Origin: Bdellovibrionaceae bacterium UBA6502
GTDB lineage: Bacteria; Bdellovibrionota; Bdellovibrionia; Bdellovibrionales; UBA840
Direction of reading: 5' to 3'
Assembly: GCA_002436415.1 (NCBI GenBank)
Contig: DJMA01000003.1
Location: 62,001 to 126,000 of the forward strand
DNA length: 64,000 nucleotides
The position numbers were made by a program, and so were the translations under genes. Position 1 is the first letter of the stretch; each line of letters opens with the position of its first letter. Under the pieces are notes generated by a model. It was not told the DNA's origin. It did not search any database and was given only the letters and a program-made list of their open reading frames with translations. This document shows positions 45,761-53,926 of the stretch, piece by piece.

Positions 45761-46369
45761 ATGGAACATTATATTAGTTTATTTGTAAAAAGTGTATTTA
45801 TTGAAAACTTAGCTCTTTCTTTCTTCTTGGGGATGTGTACATTCCTAGCGGTTTCTAAGAAAGTAAAGACTGCCATTGGATTAGGGATTGCGGTAGTGGT
45901 GGTTCAAACCATTACGGTTCCAGTAAATAATCTGATTTATAACTATTTGCTAAAAGAAAACGCTCTAGCTTGGGCTGGCGTTGAAGGTGTAGATCTTAGC
46001 TTTTTAGGTTTGATTTCTTACATCGGTGTGATCGCTGCGATGGTACAGATTTTAGAGATGGCTCTAGATAAATATGTACCGGCACTTTATAACGCTCTTG
46101 GAATTTTCTTACCATTGATCACTGTGAACTGCGCGATCTTGGGTGGTTCCTTGTTCATGGTTGAGCGTGATTACAACTTTTTAGAATCGGTAACTTATGG
46201 TGTAGGTTCTGGATTTGGTTGGGCCCTAGCGATTATGGCTTTAGCGGGTATCCGTGAAAAGTTGAAGTACTCTGATATTCCACATGGTTTACGTGGATTA
46301 GGAATTACTTTTATGATCGTTGGTTTAATGGCTTTGGGATTTTTATCCTTCTCAGGAATTCAACTTTAG
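45761..46369 (+). CDS. nqrE: Na+-NQR subunit E
   Basis: 202-aa membrane subunit paralogous to NqrD. Cysteines in F-L-G-M-C and T-V-N-C-A-I-L-G supply the other half of the intramembrane Fe site. E-N-L-A-L-S-F-F-L-G at the start is conserved. RBS AGAGG lies ahead. Confidence 0.95.
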   Translation: MEHYISLFVKSVFIENLALSFFLGMCTFLAVSKKVKTAIGLGIAVVVVQTITVPVNNLIYNYLLKENALAWAGVEGVDLSFLGLISYIGVIAAMVQILEMALDKYVPALYNALGIFLPLITVNCAILGGSLFMVERDYNFLESVTYGVGSGFGWALAIMALAGIREKLKYSDIPHGLRGLGITFMIVGLMALGFLSFSGIQL

Positions 46370-46400
46370 GACGCAGGCTTTAGCGAAGGAGACTTAAAAA

Positions 46401-47624
46401 ATGTTAGAAATCGTATTAGGCGTTGCAATGTTCACCGGAGTAGTTTTAGCACTAGTTGTTATCATTTTAGCAGCTAAGTCGAAACTAGTTTCTAGTGGTG
46501 ATGTAACGATCATTGTAAACGACGAAAAGAAAATTACCGCGCCTGCTGGTGGAAAATTATTAAACGTATTAGCAGACAATAAATTGTTCGTATCTTCTGC
46601 CTGTGGTGGTGGTGGTACTTGTGCTCAATGTAAAGTTCGTGTTCTTGATGGTGGTGGAGAAATTTTAGAAACTGAAAAATCTCACATTACAAAGCGTGAG
46701 GCGAAACACGGAGAAAGACTTTCTTGTCAGGTAACGGTTAAGCAAGACATGAAAGTTGAAGTTGAGGACGAAGTATTTGGTGTTAAAAAATGGAAATGTA
46801 AAGTTCGTTCCAACGATAACGTTGCCACTTTCATTAAAGAGTTAGTTTTAGAATTGCCTGAAGGGGAAAGCGTACCTTTTAAAGCGGGTGGTTATATTCA
46901 AATTGAAAGACCTGCTGGTCTGGCTATTGACTACAAAGACTTTGATGTAGCTGAAGAATACAGAGAGGACTGGGATAAGTTTAATCTTTGGAAATTCAAA
47001 TCCGTCGAGTCTGAAGAAACAATTCGTGCCTACTCAATGGCAAACTACCCGGAAGAGAGAGGCCTTATCATGTTAAACGTGCGTATTGCTTCTCCTCCTC
47101 CTGGAAAAGATGATGTTCCTCCTGGAATCATGTCTTCTTATATTTTTAATTTGAAGCCAGGCGATGAAGTTACAATCTCAGGGCCATTTGGTGAGTTCTT
47201 TGCTCGCGATACGGATAAAGAGATGGTTTTTGTTGGTGGTGGAGCAGGTATGGCACCGATGCGCTCTCACATTTTTGACCAATTCAAACGAATTAAAACA
47301 GACCGTAAAGTAACTTTCTGGTACGGGGCTCGCTCTGTAAGAGAAATGTTTTACACGGAAGATTTTGATGAAATTCAAAAAGAGAACCCTAACTTTACAT
47401 GGCATGTAGCTTTATCAGATGCTTTACCTACGGATAACTGGGATGGATACACTGGTTTTATTCATAACGTTCTTTATGAAGAGTATTTGAAAAATCATCC
47501 GGCTCCAGAAGATTGTGAGTACTACTTATGTGGACCTCCAATCATGAACCAATCTGTGATCAATATGTTGATCAACTTGGGTGTAGAGCCAGAAGATATT
47601 ATGCTAGATGACTTTGGTGGTTAA
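46401..47624 (+). CDS. nqrF: Na+-NQR subunit F
   Basis: 407-aa NADH-oxidising subunit: N-terminal helix, [2Fe-2S] ferredoxin domain with C68, C74 and C77 plus a later Cys (L-S-C-Q-V), FAD motif R-A-Y-S-M-A, and the NADH domain with G-G-G-A-G-M-A-P-M-R. GAAGGAG precedes the ATG. Entry point of electrons into the complex. Confidence 0.96.
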   Translation: MLEIVLGVAMFTGVVLALVVIILAAKSKLVSSGDVTIIVNDEKKITAPAGGKLLNVLADNKLFVSSACGGGGTCAQCKVRVLDGGGEILETEKSHITKREAKHGERLSCQVTVKQDMKVEVEDEVFGVKKWKCKVRSNDNVATFIKELVLELPEGESVPFKAGGYIQIERPAGLAIDYKDFDVAEEYREDWDKFNLWKFKSVESEETIRAYSMANYPEERGLIMLNVRIASPPPGKDDVPPGIMSSYIFNLKPGDEVTISGPFGEFFARDTDKEMVFVGGGAGMAPMRSHIFDQFKRIKTDRKVTFWYGARSVREMFYTEDFDEIQKENPNFTWHVALSDALPTDNWDGYTGFIHNVLYEEYLKNHPAPEDCEYYLCGPPIMNQSVINMLINLGVEPEDIMLDDFGG

Positions 47625-47627
47625 TCC

Positions 47628-48662
47628 ATGAAAAATATTTTGTTGAAAGGAAGAGTGGCACTCTTCCTTTTTCTTTTTGTAATCGGTGCTTTTATAAGCT
47701 CTTGTAGTTCCAAACCAGATTTATTGCAAATTCAGGGTAGAACTATGGGGACTTATTATAGTGTAAAGTACATCAATGATTTTCCTTCAGTTTCCAAAGA
47801 AGTATTGCAAGAAGAGATTGAGCGCGAGTTGAAAAATTTAAACCTTCAGATGTCGACATATATGAAGGACTCAGAAATTTCATTGTTTAATTTGGTAGAC
47901 AAGGACAAAGATTTTCCAATTTCCGAAGACTTTGCCAAGACTTTAAAGCTTTCTTTAGAGTTTGCAGAAAAAACACAAGGTAGGTTTGATCCAACGGTTT
48001 ACCCATTGGTTAATCTTTGGGGTTTTGGACCGAAAAAAGGACGTAAGCTTCCAAGTAAAGACGAAATCGCAGAAAAGCTTAAGCTTGTGGGTTACAAAAG
48101 AATTAAATTAAAACAAAAAGATGGAAAATGGTTTGTCTCAAAATCAATTCAAGGAACAAAGATTGATCTATCTGCCAGCGCTAAAGGTTACGCCGTAGAC
48201 AAGGTTTCACAAATATTACGATCTCATCAGTTTAATAATCATTTAGTAGATATCGGTGGTGAACTAATAGCTAGTGGTAAAAAATATGATGAGAAATGGA
48301 CAGTTGCCATTGAGGTGCCTGAGCCTGATAAACAGGCGATACAACAGGTTTTGGCTCTAGAAAATAGAGCAATTGCTACATCAGGTAGTTACCGAAACTT
48401 TTTTTCTGAAAATGGCATTCGATATAATCACACCATCGATCCTAAAACTGGAAAAAGTTATCGTAGTGATTTGGTTTCTGTAAGTGTGATTACTGATCAA
48501 TGTCTAAAATCAGATGTCATAGCAACGGCCTTGATGGCCATGGGTTTTGAGAAAGCAAAGGCTTTTGCTCTAGAGAATAAGCTAGAAGTCTATTTGATTC
48601 GATTTGATGAAAAAATGAATAAATTTAATAGTTTCGACACCTTGTTGAACTATAAAAAGTAG
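47628..48662 (+). CDS. apbE: ApbE-type FMN transferase, lipoprotein
   Basis: 344-aa flavin transferase that links FMN to Thr in NqrB and NqrC. The signal peptide ends F-I-S-S-C, so it is an envelope lipoprotein. Motifs M-G-T-Y-Y-S-V, D-I-G-G-E and the C-terminal H-T-I-D-P-K-T-G are typical. It begins 3 bases after nqrF, fitting its role as maturation factor. Confidence 0.94.
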   Translation: MKNILLKGRVALFLFLFVIGAFISSCSSKPDLLQIQGRTMGTYYSVKYINDFPSVSKEVLQEEIERELKNLNLQMSTYMKDSEISLFNLVDKDKDFPISEDFAKTLKLSLEFAEKTQGRFDPTVYPLVNLWGFGPKKGRKLPSKDEIAEKLKLVGYKRIKLKQKDGKWFVSKSIQGTKIDLSASAKGYAVDKVSQILRSHQFNNHLVDIGGELIASGKKYDEKWTVAIEVPEPDKQAIQQVLALENRAIATSGSYRNFFSENGIRYNHTIDPKTGKSYRSDLVSVSVITDQCLKSDVIATALMAMGFEKAKAFALENKLEVYLIRFDEKMNKFNSFDTLLNYKK

Positions 48663-48770
48663 TTCACATGGGCTATGGAAAGCATTTCGCTTTTTGAAAA
48701 AAACATTTTATCCCATGCAACTATAGATTTTCAGGGAAAATCGGATTATATTTCGAGCAAGGAGACTTTT

Positions 48771-48965
48771 ATGGATTTATTGAACTATATATTAGTTACA
48801 GTTGGTGTTCTGGCAGTAGTAATAGCTGGTATGGCACTGGGGGTGATTTTTAGCAATAAGCCATTAAAGGGCTCTTGTGGTGGTCTAGGCCGTATTATGG
48901 GCGATAAGTGTGACTATTGTGGTAAAGCAGATGAATGCAAAAACCGCAAACAGGCCCAGGCTTAG
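48771..48965 (+). CDS. nqrM: NQR assembly protein NqrM
   Basis: A 64-aa protein with one membrane helix and four cysteines in G-S-C-G-G-L-G, C-D-Y-C and E-C-K-N-R-K, the NqrM (DUF539) pattern. It is needed to insert iron between NqrD and NqrE. The start at 48771 has AAGGAG 6 bases upstream; the frame is open further upstream without an RBS. It completes the nqr operon. Confidence 0.92.
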   Translation: MDLLNYILVTVGVLAVVIAGMALGVIFSNKPLKGSCGGLGRIMGDKCDYCGKADECKNRKQAQA

Positions 48966-49115
48966 TTTTCTCAATTAAAATGAACTGAACATTTTTGCCT
49001 TATTTCGATTTAAGAATAACTAGAAAACTTAAAACTCCTTAACATTCTTTTAGAAAGCCTAAAGATTCAATTTTTCCCGCTATTTATGCCGATAAGCTAG
49101 ATGATGGGGGATTCT

Positions 49116-49481
49116 ATGTCTAATGCTACAAACTTGTTTGATAAATATGGTGGTTTTGAAACTCTGGCAAAATTAGTTCATGAGTTTTACTCTAAACTAT
49201 TGGAAGACAGTGAGATTAAACCCTACTTCCAGGCTGTGGATTTAGAGAAGCTAATGCAACACCAGGTGAATTTTTTGGGCTTAGCACTAGGTGGACCAAA
49301 TAAGTACGAGGGTAAAGACCTGGGGGTCGCTCACAAGCATTTAAATATCAGCGAAGAACATTTTTTAATTGTAGCTGGATACTTGGAAGAGGTCTTGGAT
49401 GAAGCTGGAGTTGATGAGTCCGATATAGCGGCGATTATGGCAGTGGTCGGGTCTACTAAAGAGCAGATCGTAGCGGCCTAA
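49116..49481 (+). CDS. Truncated haemoglobin (group I type)
   Basis: A 121-aa 2-over-2 globin. The start at 49116 has GGGGGA 4 bases upstream. F-D-K-Y-G-G-F near the N-terminus, Y-F-Q and the proximal-His segment G-V-A-H-K-H-L-N-I (H73/H75) match group I. Likely binds O2 or NO. A sensor kinase starts 17 bases downstream, so co-transcription is likely and a gas-sensing link is possible. Confidence 0.88.
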   Translation: MSNATNLFDKYGGFETLAKLVHEFYSKLLEDSEIKPYFQAVDLEKLMQHQVNFLGLALGGPNKYEGKDLGVAHKHLNISEEHFLIVAGYLEEVLDEAGVDESDIAAIMAVVGSTKEQIVAA

Positions 49482-49498
49482 AACTTGGATGTGATGAT

Positions 49499-51046
49499 AT
49501 GAAATTTCAGAAAACTTTCATAGAGGCATTAGACATTGGAAATGAGATACTGGCCTTGGCTAGTCTCGAAGACTTTGAACTATTGCATTTGAACGAACGT
49601 TTTCAGAAAACTTTTGACCAAGTTTCTGTGGGAAAAAATGTGTTCGATGTTTTTCCCATTGAAAATCGAGATCGCGCAATCAAAGCAATTAATAAAAGGG
49701 GACGCTTTAAAGCATTTTATGAGCCCAAAGAGAACAACTCTTTTCAAAAAACTTACGAAATACAATTTTTGGTGAGACACCTAGAAGAACAATCTATTTT
49801 GTTATTGTCCATTTCTGATGCTAGCTATAAGAAAGAATTGGATAGCTTATCACTGGTGATCAAAGACTTAGGAGATCAAAAAGAAGTTTTAGAAAAAGCT
49901 TATGATGAAGCGAAAAAACTTGCCGCCGCCAAATCTGATTTTTTAGCGAATATGTCTCATGAACTTCGAACTCCAATGAATGGAGTTTTAGGAATGATTG
50001 ATCTATTAACAGACACAGATTTGGACCAAGGGCAAAAGGATATGATCAATACCATTGGTCAATGTAGTGAAGGTCTTTTGGTGATTTTAAATGACATTCT
50101 TGACCTCAGTAGAATGGGTAGCAATGAGTTTAAACTTGATAATGCTCAGTTTTCAGTTTGGGATTTATGTAGTCATATAATTCAACTTAGCCAGTTTCTA
50201 AAAGACGATAAAGACATTGAGATTAAATTGAACATTGCTCCTGATACTCCTAAAAATTTACTAGGCGATAAAAACCGAATCCGTCAAATTTTGACGAACC
50301 TATTGTCCAACGCAATCAAGTTTACTCAGAAAGGCTTTGTAGAACTAAATGTGGAAGTTTTAAAAAAGCAAAACGACCGTGTTTTACTACAATTTAGCGT
50401 TGTGGATACTGGTATCGGAATTAGTGAAGAGAAGCAGAAAAATATTTTCGATCCATTTACGCAGGCAGAAGACAGTAGAACCAAGTCAGCACAAGGTACA
50501 GGTTTAGGGCTATCCATCTCCAAAAAATTAGTTGAGGTGATGCAAGGGGAAATTAAAATGAGCTCTAAGCTAAATCATGGAACTAGAATGGATGTTGAAA
50601 TAGAATTGCCAGTCATTGAAAGTTCACTTCAGTTAATTGATAGCTCTCGCTTAGAAAGTGTTGAAGATAGAAATGAAAAATTAGTTTTAGTGGTTGAAGA
50701 CAATGTGATCAATCAAATGGTAGCACAAAAGTTTTTGGAAAAGCTGGGTTATAAGACTGATCTTGCGAGTGACGGTTTTGAAGCGGTTGCCATATTGGAA
50801 GACAAACCGGAAGGCTTTTACAGTCTGATCTTTATGGATATGCAAATGCCAAAGATGGATGGCTTGGAGGCTACCAAGAAAATTTTGACGATCCTGGGCG
50901 ATAAAGCTCCTAATATAATTGCTTTTACAGCCAACACATTTTCAGACGATCGAGAGATGTGTCTTAAGGCTGGAATGAAAGATGTTTTGGTAAAGCCAGT
51001 TCTCATCGATAAAATGGACGAATTATTAAAAAAATACGCCGCCTAA
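49499..51046 (+). CDS. Hybrid histidine kinase with C-terminal receiver
   Basis: A 515-aa soluble kinase: PAS-like N-terminal part (about 10-110), coiled coil, HisKA with H154 (M-S-H-E-L-R-T-P-M-N-G), HATPase with D-T-G-I-G-I and G-T-G-L-G-L-S, and a receiver with D447 (F-M-D-M-Q-M-P-K-M-D-G). No membrane segment and no HPt domain, so the phosphate must pass to a separate HPt. The adjacent haemoglobin might supply the ligand, which is inference. Confidence 0.9.
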   Translation: MKFQKTFIEALDIGNEILALASLEDFELLHLNERFQKTFDQVSVGKNVFDVFPIENRDRAIKAINKRGRFKAFYEPKENNSFQKTYEIQFLVRHLEEQSILLLSISDASYKKELDSLSLVIKDLGDQKEVLEKAYDEAKKLAAAKSDFLANMSHELRTPMNGVLGMIDLLTDTDLDQGQKDMINTIGQCSEGLLVILNDILDLSRMGSNEFKLDNAQFSVWDLCSHIIQLSQFLKDDKDIEIKLNIAPDTPKNLLGDKNRIRQILTNLLSNAIKFTQKGFVELNVEVLKKQNDRVLLQFSVVDTGIGISEEKQKNIFDPFTQAEDSRTKSAQGTGLGLSISKKLVEVMQGEIKMSSKLNHGTRMDVEIELPVIESSLQLIDSSRLESVEDRNEKLVLVVEDNVINQMVAQKFLEKLGYKTDLASDGFEAVAILEDKPEGFYSLIFMDMQMPKMDGLEATKKILTILGDKAPNIIAFTANTFSDDREMCLKAGMKDVLVKPVLIDKMDELLKKYAA

Positions 51047-51388
51047 TTTTGTAATATAATTTTTAAATAAGCACTGCTAAAAAATAATTAAAAGTGAATC
51101 CTCTTTAATGGAGGATTCCCAGGATGGTTATTATTTTATGTGGTGATTATAGCTAACTAGTCTTGATGGAAACATTCAGTCGACCAAAAAACTTTGGGAC
51201 AAGAACTTACTTTTAGAGCGTTCATTTTATTTTTTACCTAGTTACTATTAAAAAAAATTATGAGTCACAAACGTAGCTGTCATAAAACAATAAGATTAGC
51301 TGTAAATCTTGCATGAATTGTAAAATAATTTGAGTATAAAAACAACAATGAGTATTTTCCGGTCATTCAAAAGAGTTACGAGGGAAAT
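51047..51388. other. Gene-free region before the exported PrkA-type operon
   Basis: 342 bases. A perfect hairpin, GAATCCTC (51096-51103) with GAGGATTC (51111-51118), lies after the kinase gene but has no T-run. The rest is AT-rich and should contain the promoter of the three large genes. No gene is seen. Confidence 0.5.
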
Positions 51389-53851
51389 ATGTTTAAATTA
51401 TTGTTTATCCAGTCATTTATGTGTTTGGCGTTTTCATTCTTACTAGTAAACCCATTACAAGCCGCTGATGAGTCTAAATGTACTAAAAGTGCATCTGAAA
51501 CTTCTAAAAAACCTAAAGGTTTTGAGTTGCCCAAAGAAAAGTTTATAGATGATAAACTTTTGGCAAGAGCTGAGGTTTGGACTTTACAGGACCTGGTATC
51601 ACCAGAAAAGAATATGATGGCGGAATCTCCATTTCTAGGTATGAATGCCGCACAGAGAATTTTAGCCATTGTTAACAATGCAGGCTTTATTGAAAAAGAC
51701 CTTTATGGTTCTGGTAAAACATTTGTTTCAAACTTTTTTCATACTCCAAGTAAATGGAACGGCTACAAAATGGTCGGTGGACAAGAGGCCGGGACCTCTA
51801 TGTTTGTTTCTCAACTGAAAAGAGCAGTTGCTGACGATGCAAACGTAATCTCTTTTGTAGGTCCTCATGGTTCTGGTAAATCAGCAATTTTATCAGTGAT
51901 TACCGGTGGCCTTAAAGCAGCGACAGAATTTGGTGGTAAGAAATTCGCTTACTATACATTTAGTTGGAAAAACCTCGACAAAATTGAAGCCCTTCGCTCT
52001 GGTTTAAAAAAGCTAGATGGAAAATACGTCGGAACTCTTGAAAATGGATTGAACGAAAACCCATTGGTCTTGTTACCTAAAAATTACCAAAAAGCAATGT
52101 TAGATGGTGAGGTAAAAGAAGTAGTTCGTGATATGGTTGGAACCGATCCAAACCCTTTCTTGGAGACAAGCCCTCTTACAGAAAAAATTCGTGAAGAAAT
52201 TCTTGCTCAAGAGTTAATTGAGAAAGGTAAGGAACTATCTGCCGAAAATATCATTGCTGCACTTAATGAGTATGTTGATGTAAAGAGAGTGGTTTTAAAA
52301 GATACGGCAATGCTTGATGCCCAAGGAAAAGACTGGAACCCAGATCAGCTTTTCATTAAGCAAAACATTGTTAAATCTATGAGTCTTTCAACAGATAATC
52401 CAATGCTTTACGAATACGGTATTGTAGCGAGAGCTTCAGGAACAGCATTGTTCTTAGATGAAGTGCTACGTAATGAAAAAGACTTGCAAAATAAATGGTT
52501 AACTTTGTTCCAAGATCGCTACATCCAAAATGGTAGTAGTATGAAAGTGCCTTTGGATATGTTAATTCTAACGGCAACCAATACTGCAAATATTCGTGAA
52601 ATCAAACAAGACGAAACCGGTGATGCGGCATTGGATCGATACCAAAACATCCCATTTAATTACGATACAAAACCAAATGTGATCGCTCAAACTTTAGCCT
52701 ATATGAAAGGTGGTGAGTTATTTGCTGAGAAAATAGGTGAAGAGTCCACTGGAGAATTGGTTCGAGTATTTCCAAATTCTTCTGAGAAGAGCGAAAGTCT
52801 TTTAAATAAACTCTGGGTATCTCCAGAAATTGGTCAAAAAGCAGTTGTACCTCATGGTCGTTACCGCCTATGGATTGGGAACGGAAAAGATAGAATCTCC
52901 ATTGCTCCACATGTTTGGGAATTGATTTCAGATGTTGTTGCTGCCAGTAGAATGTATACCAAAGTAAACGAAGCTAAAAACGCTGGTTTGGCGGGAGATG
53001 TATTGAAGGAAACCGTTTATACAGAGCCAATTCAAAGAATTCGTTACTTTAATGGCGATGTTACTTTCGGTAGAGGGATTCATGATGAGCTTTTTAGTGT
53101 TACTCAGAAAATGGGTGAAGGGGAAGCGGGAATTCCAACTCGTCAAGCAACTCGTTGGATCAATACAGCTCTATACATTGCCTCGAAACCTGGATTTAAT
53201 AATACATTAGACGTGACAGCTCTTCGAATGGCTTTAGACCAAATGGCTAATGATAATCGTGATAATATTCCTGCGAATCTATACCACCAAATTGTGGGAT
53301 ATTTTGATGGTTTACTAAAAGTTGTCTATATTCCAAAATTTAGAAAAGACTTTGAATCTGCTGTGATTGCAGATCCTGCTCACGAAAAACGTACTTACCA
53401 AACCTTCCTAAAAATGGCGAAGGCCATGGAGGCTGGCGAGTCTACTTACAAAGATGCTTCCAATGAAGTTATGCCTGTGAATGAAAACTTTGTTAGAAAG
53501 GTGAAGAAAGCATTCTTGACCTATGAAGGGGAAGAGTTCACTTTAGATTTTATTGCGAGCTATGCTTTAGAGGGTATGATCACTGGTGAAAGGTCTGCCG
53601 AAGAACATCCTGGATTAATGGCTGCTGTGAGACATTACCTTTCATCTAAAATTACTGAAGATCTTAACTTACTTGCAGGTTTTAAAGACTTGTCTAAGGG
53701 TGAGTTAGTTGCGAATCAAGACATTGCAACTTCTTGGCAGAGGTTCCAGCAAGTAATGATGGAAAAATACGGCTACAATGAAAAAGCCTTACAAGCTGTT
53801 GTGGAAAGGATTTATCAGGAAGCTGCGGATTCTAGCACAGATGTAGAGTAA
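51389..53851 (+). CDS. PrkA/YeaG-type AAA+ kinase with Sec signal peptide
   Basis: An 820-aa protein. Residues 1-25 (MFKLLFIQSFMCLAFSFLLV, then A-L-type cleavage at N-P-L-Q-A) form a Sec signal. Walker A is G158-P-H-G-S-G-K-S165; Walker B L-F-L-D357-E358. The stretches GTALFLDEVLRNEKDLQNKWL, GIPTRQATRWI and FQQVMMEKYGYNEKALQAVV match the YeaG regions NQGIMEFVEMF..., GLSTRFAFKIL and FVDRMMEKGYTRKQVRLLC. The family is normally cytoplasmic and works with YeaH and YcgB. The mature chain has one Cys (in E-S-K-C). GAGGGA lies before the ATG. First gene of the three. Confidence 0.85.
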   Translation: MFKLLFIQSFMCLAFSFLLVNPLQAADESKCTKSASETSKKPKGFELPKEKFIDDKLLARAEVWTLQDLVSPEKNMMAESPFLGMNAAQRILAIVNNAGFIEKDLYGSGKTFVSNFFHTPSKWNGYKMVGGQEAGTSMFVSQLKRAVADDANVISFVGPHGSGKSAILSVITGGLKAATEFGGKKFAYYTFSWKNLDKIEALRSGLKKLDGKYVGTLENGLNENPLVLLPKNYQKAMLDGEVKEVVRDMVGTDPNPFLETSPLTEKIREEILAQELIEKGKELSAENIIAALNEYVDVKRVVLKDTAMLDAQGKDWNPDQLFIKQNIVKSMSLSTDNPMLYEYGIVARASGTALFLDEVLRNEKDLQNKWLTLFQDRYIQNGSSMKVPLDMLILTATNTANIREIKQDETGDAALDRYQNIPFNYDTKPNVIAQTLAYMKGGELFAEKIGEESTGELVRVFPNSSEKSESLLNKLWVSPEIGQKAVVPHGRYRLWIGNGKDRISIAPHVWELISDVVAASRMYTKVNEAKNAGLAGDVLKETVYTEPIQRIRYFNGDVTFGRGIHDELFSVTQKMGEGEAGIPTRQATRWINTALYIASKPGFNNTLDVTALRMALDQMANDNRDNIPANLYHQIVGYFDGLLKVVYIPKFRKDFESAVIADPAHEKRTYQTFLKMAKAMEAGESTYKDASNEVMPVNENFVRKVKKAFLTYEGEEFTLDFIASYALEGMITGERSAEEHPGLMAAVRHYLSSKITEDLNLLAGFKDLSKGELVANQDIATSWQRFQQVMMEKYGYNEKALQAVVERIYQEAADSSTDVE

Positions 53852-53891
53852 TAATTTACGCGAATAAATTAAATTTCAGGGGGGAATACTA

Positions 53892-53916
53892 GGAGGCTTA
53901 GGGGGCCTCCGTTTTT
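53892..53916 (+). terminator. Terminator-like hairpin between the PrkA-type and giant AAA+ genes
   Basis: GGAGGC (53892-53897) pairs with GCCTCC (53905-53910), followed by GTTTTT. The stem is short and the T-run has five T, so it may attenuate rather than stop transcription into the next gene. Confidence 0.45.
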
Positions 53917-53926
53917 GGAGGAAGGT

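Noticed and set aside
48675..48770. Upstream extension of nqrM
   Set aside because: The extra 32 residues do not resemble NqrM, and AAGGAG lies just before the ATG at 48771.
53915..53926. TTG at 53915 as start of the giant AAA+ gene
   Set aside because: The GGAGG that would serve as RBS lies inside it; the ATG at 53927 is correctly spaced.
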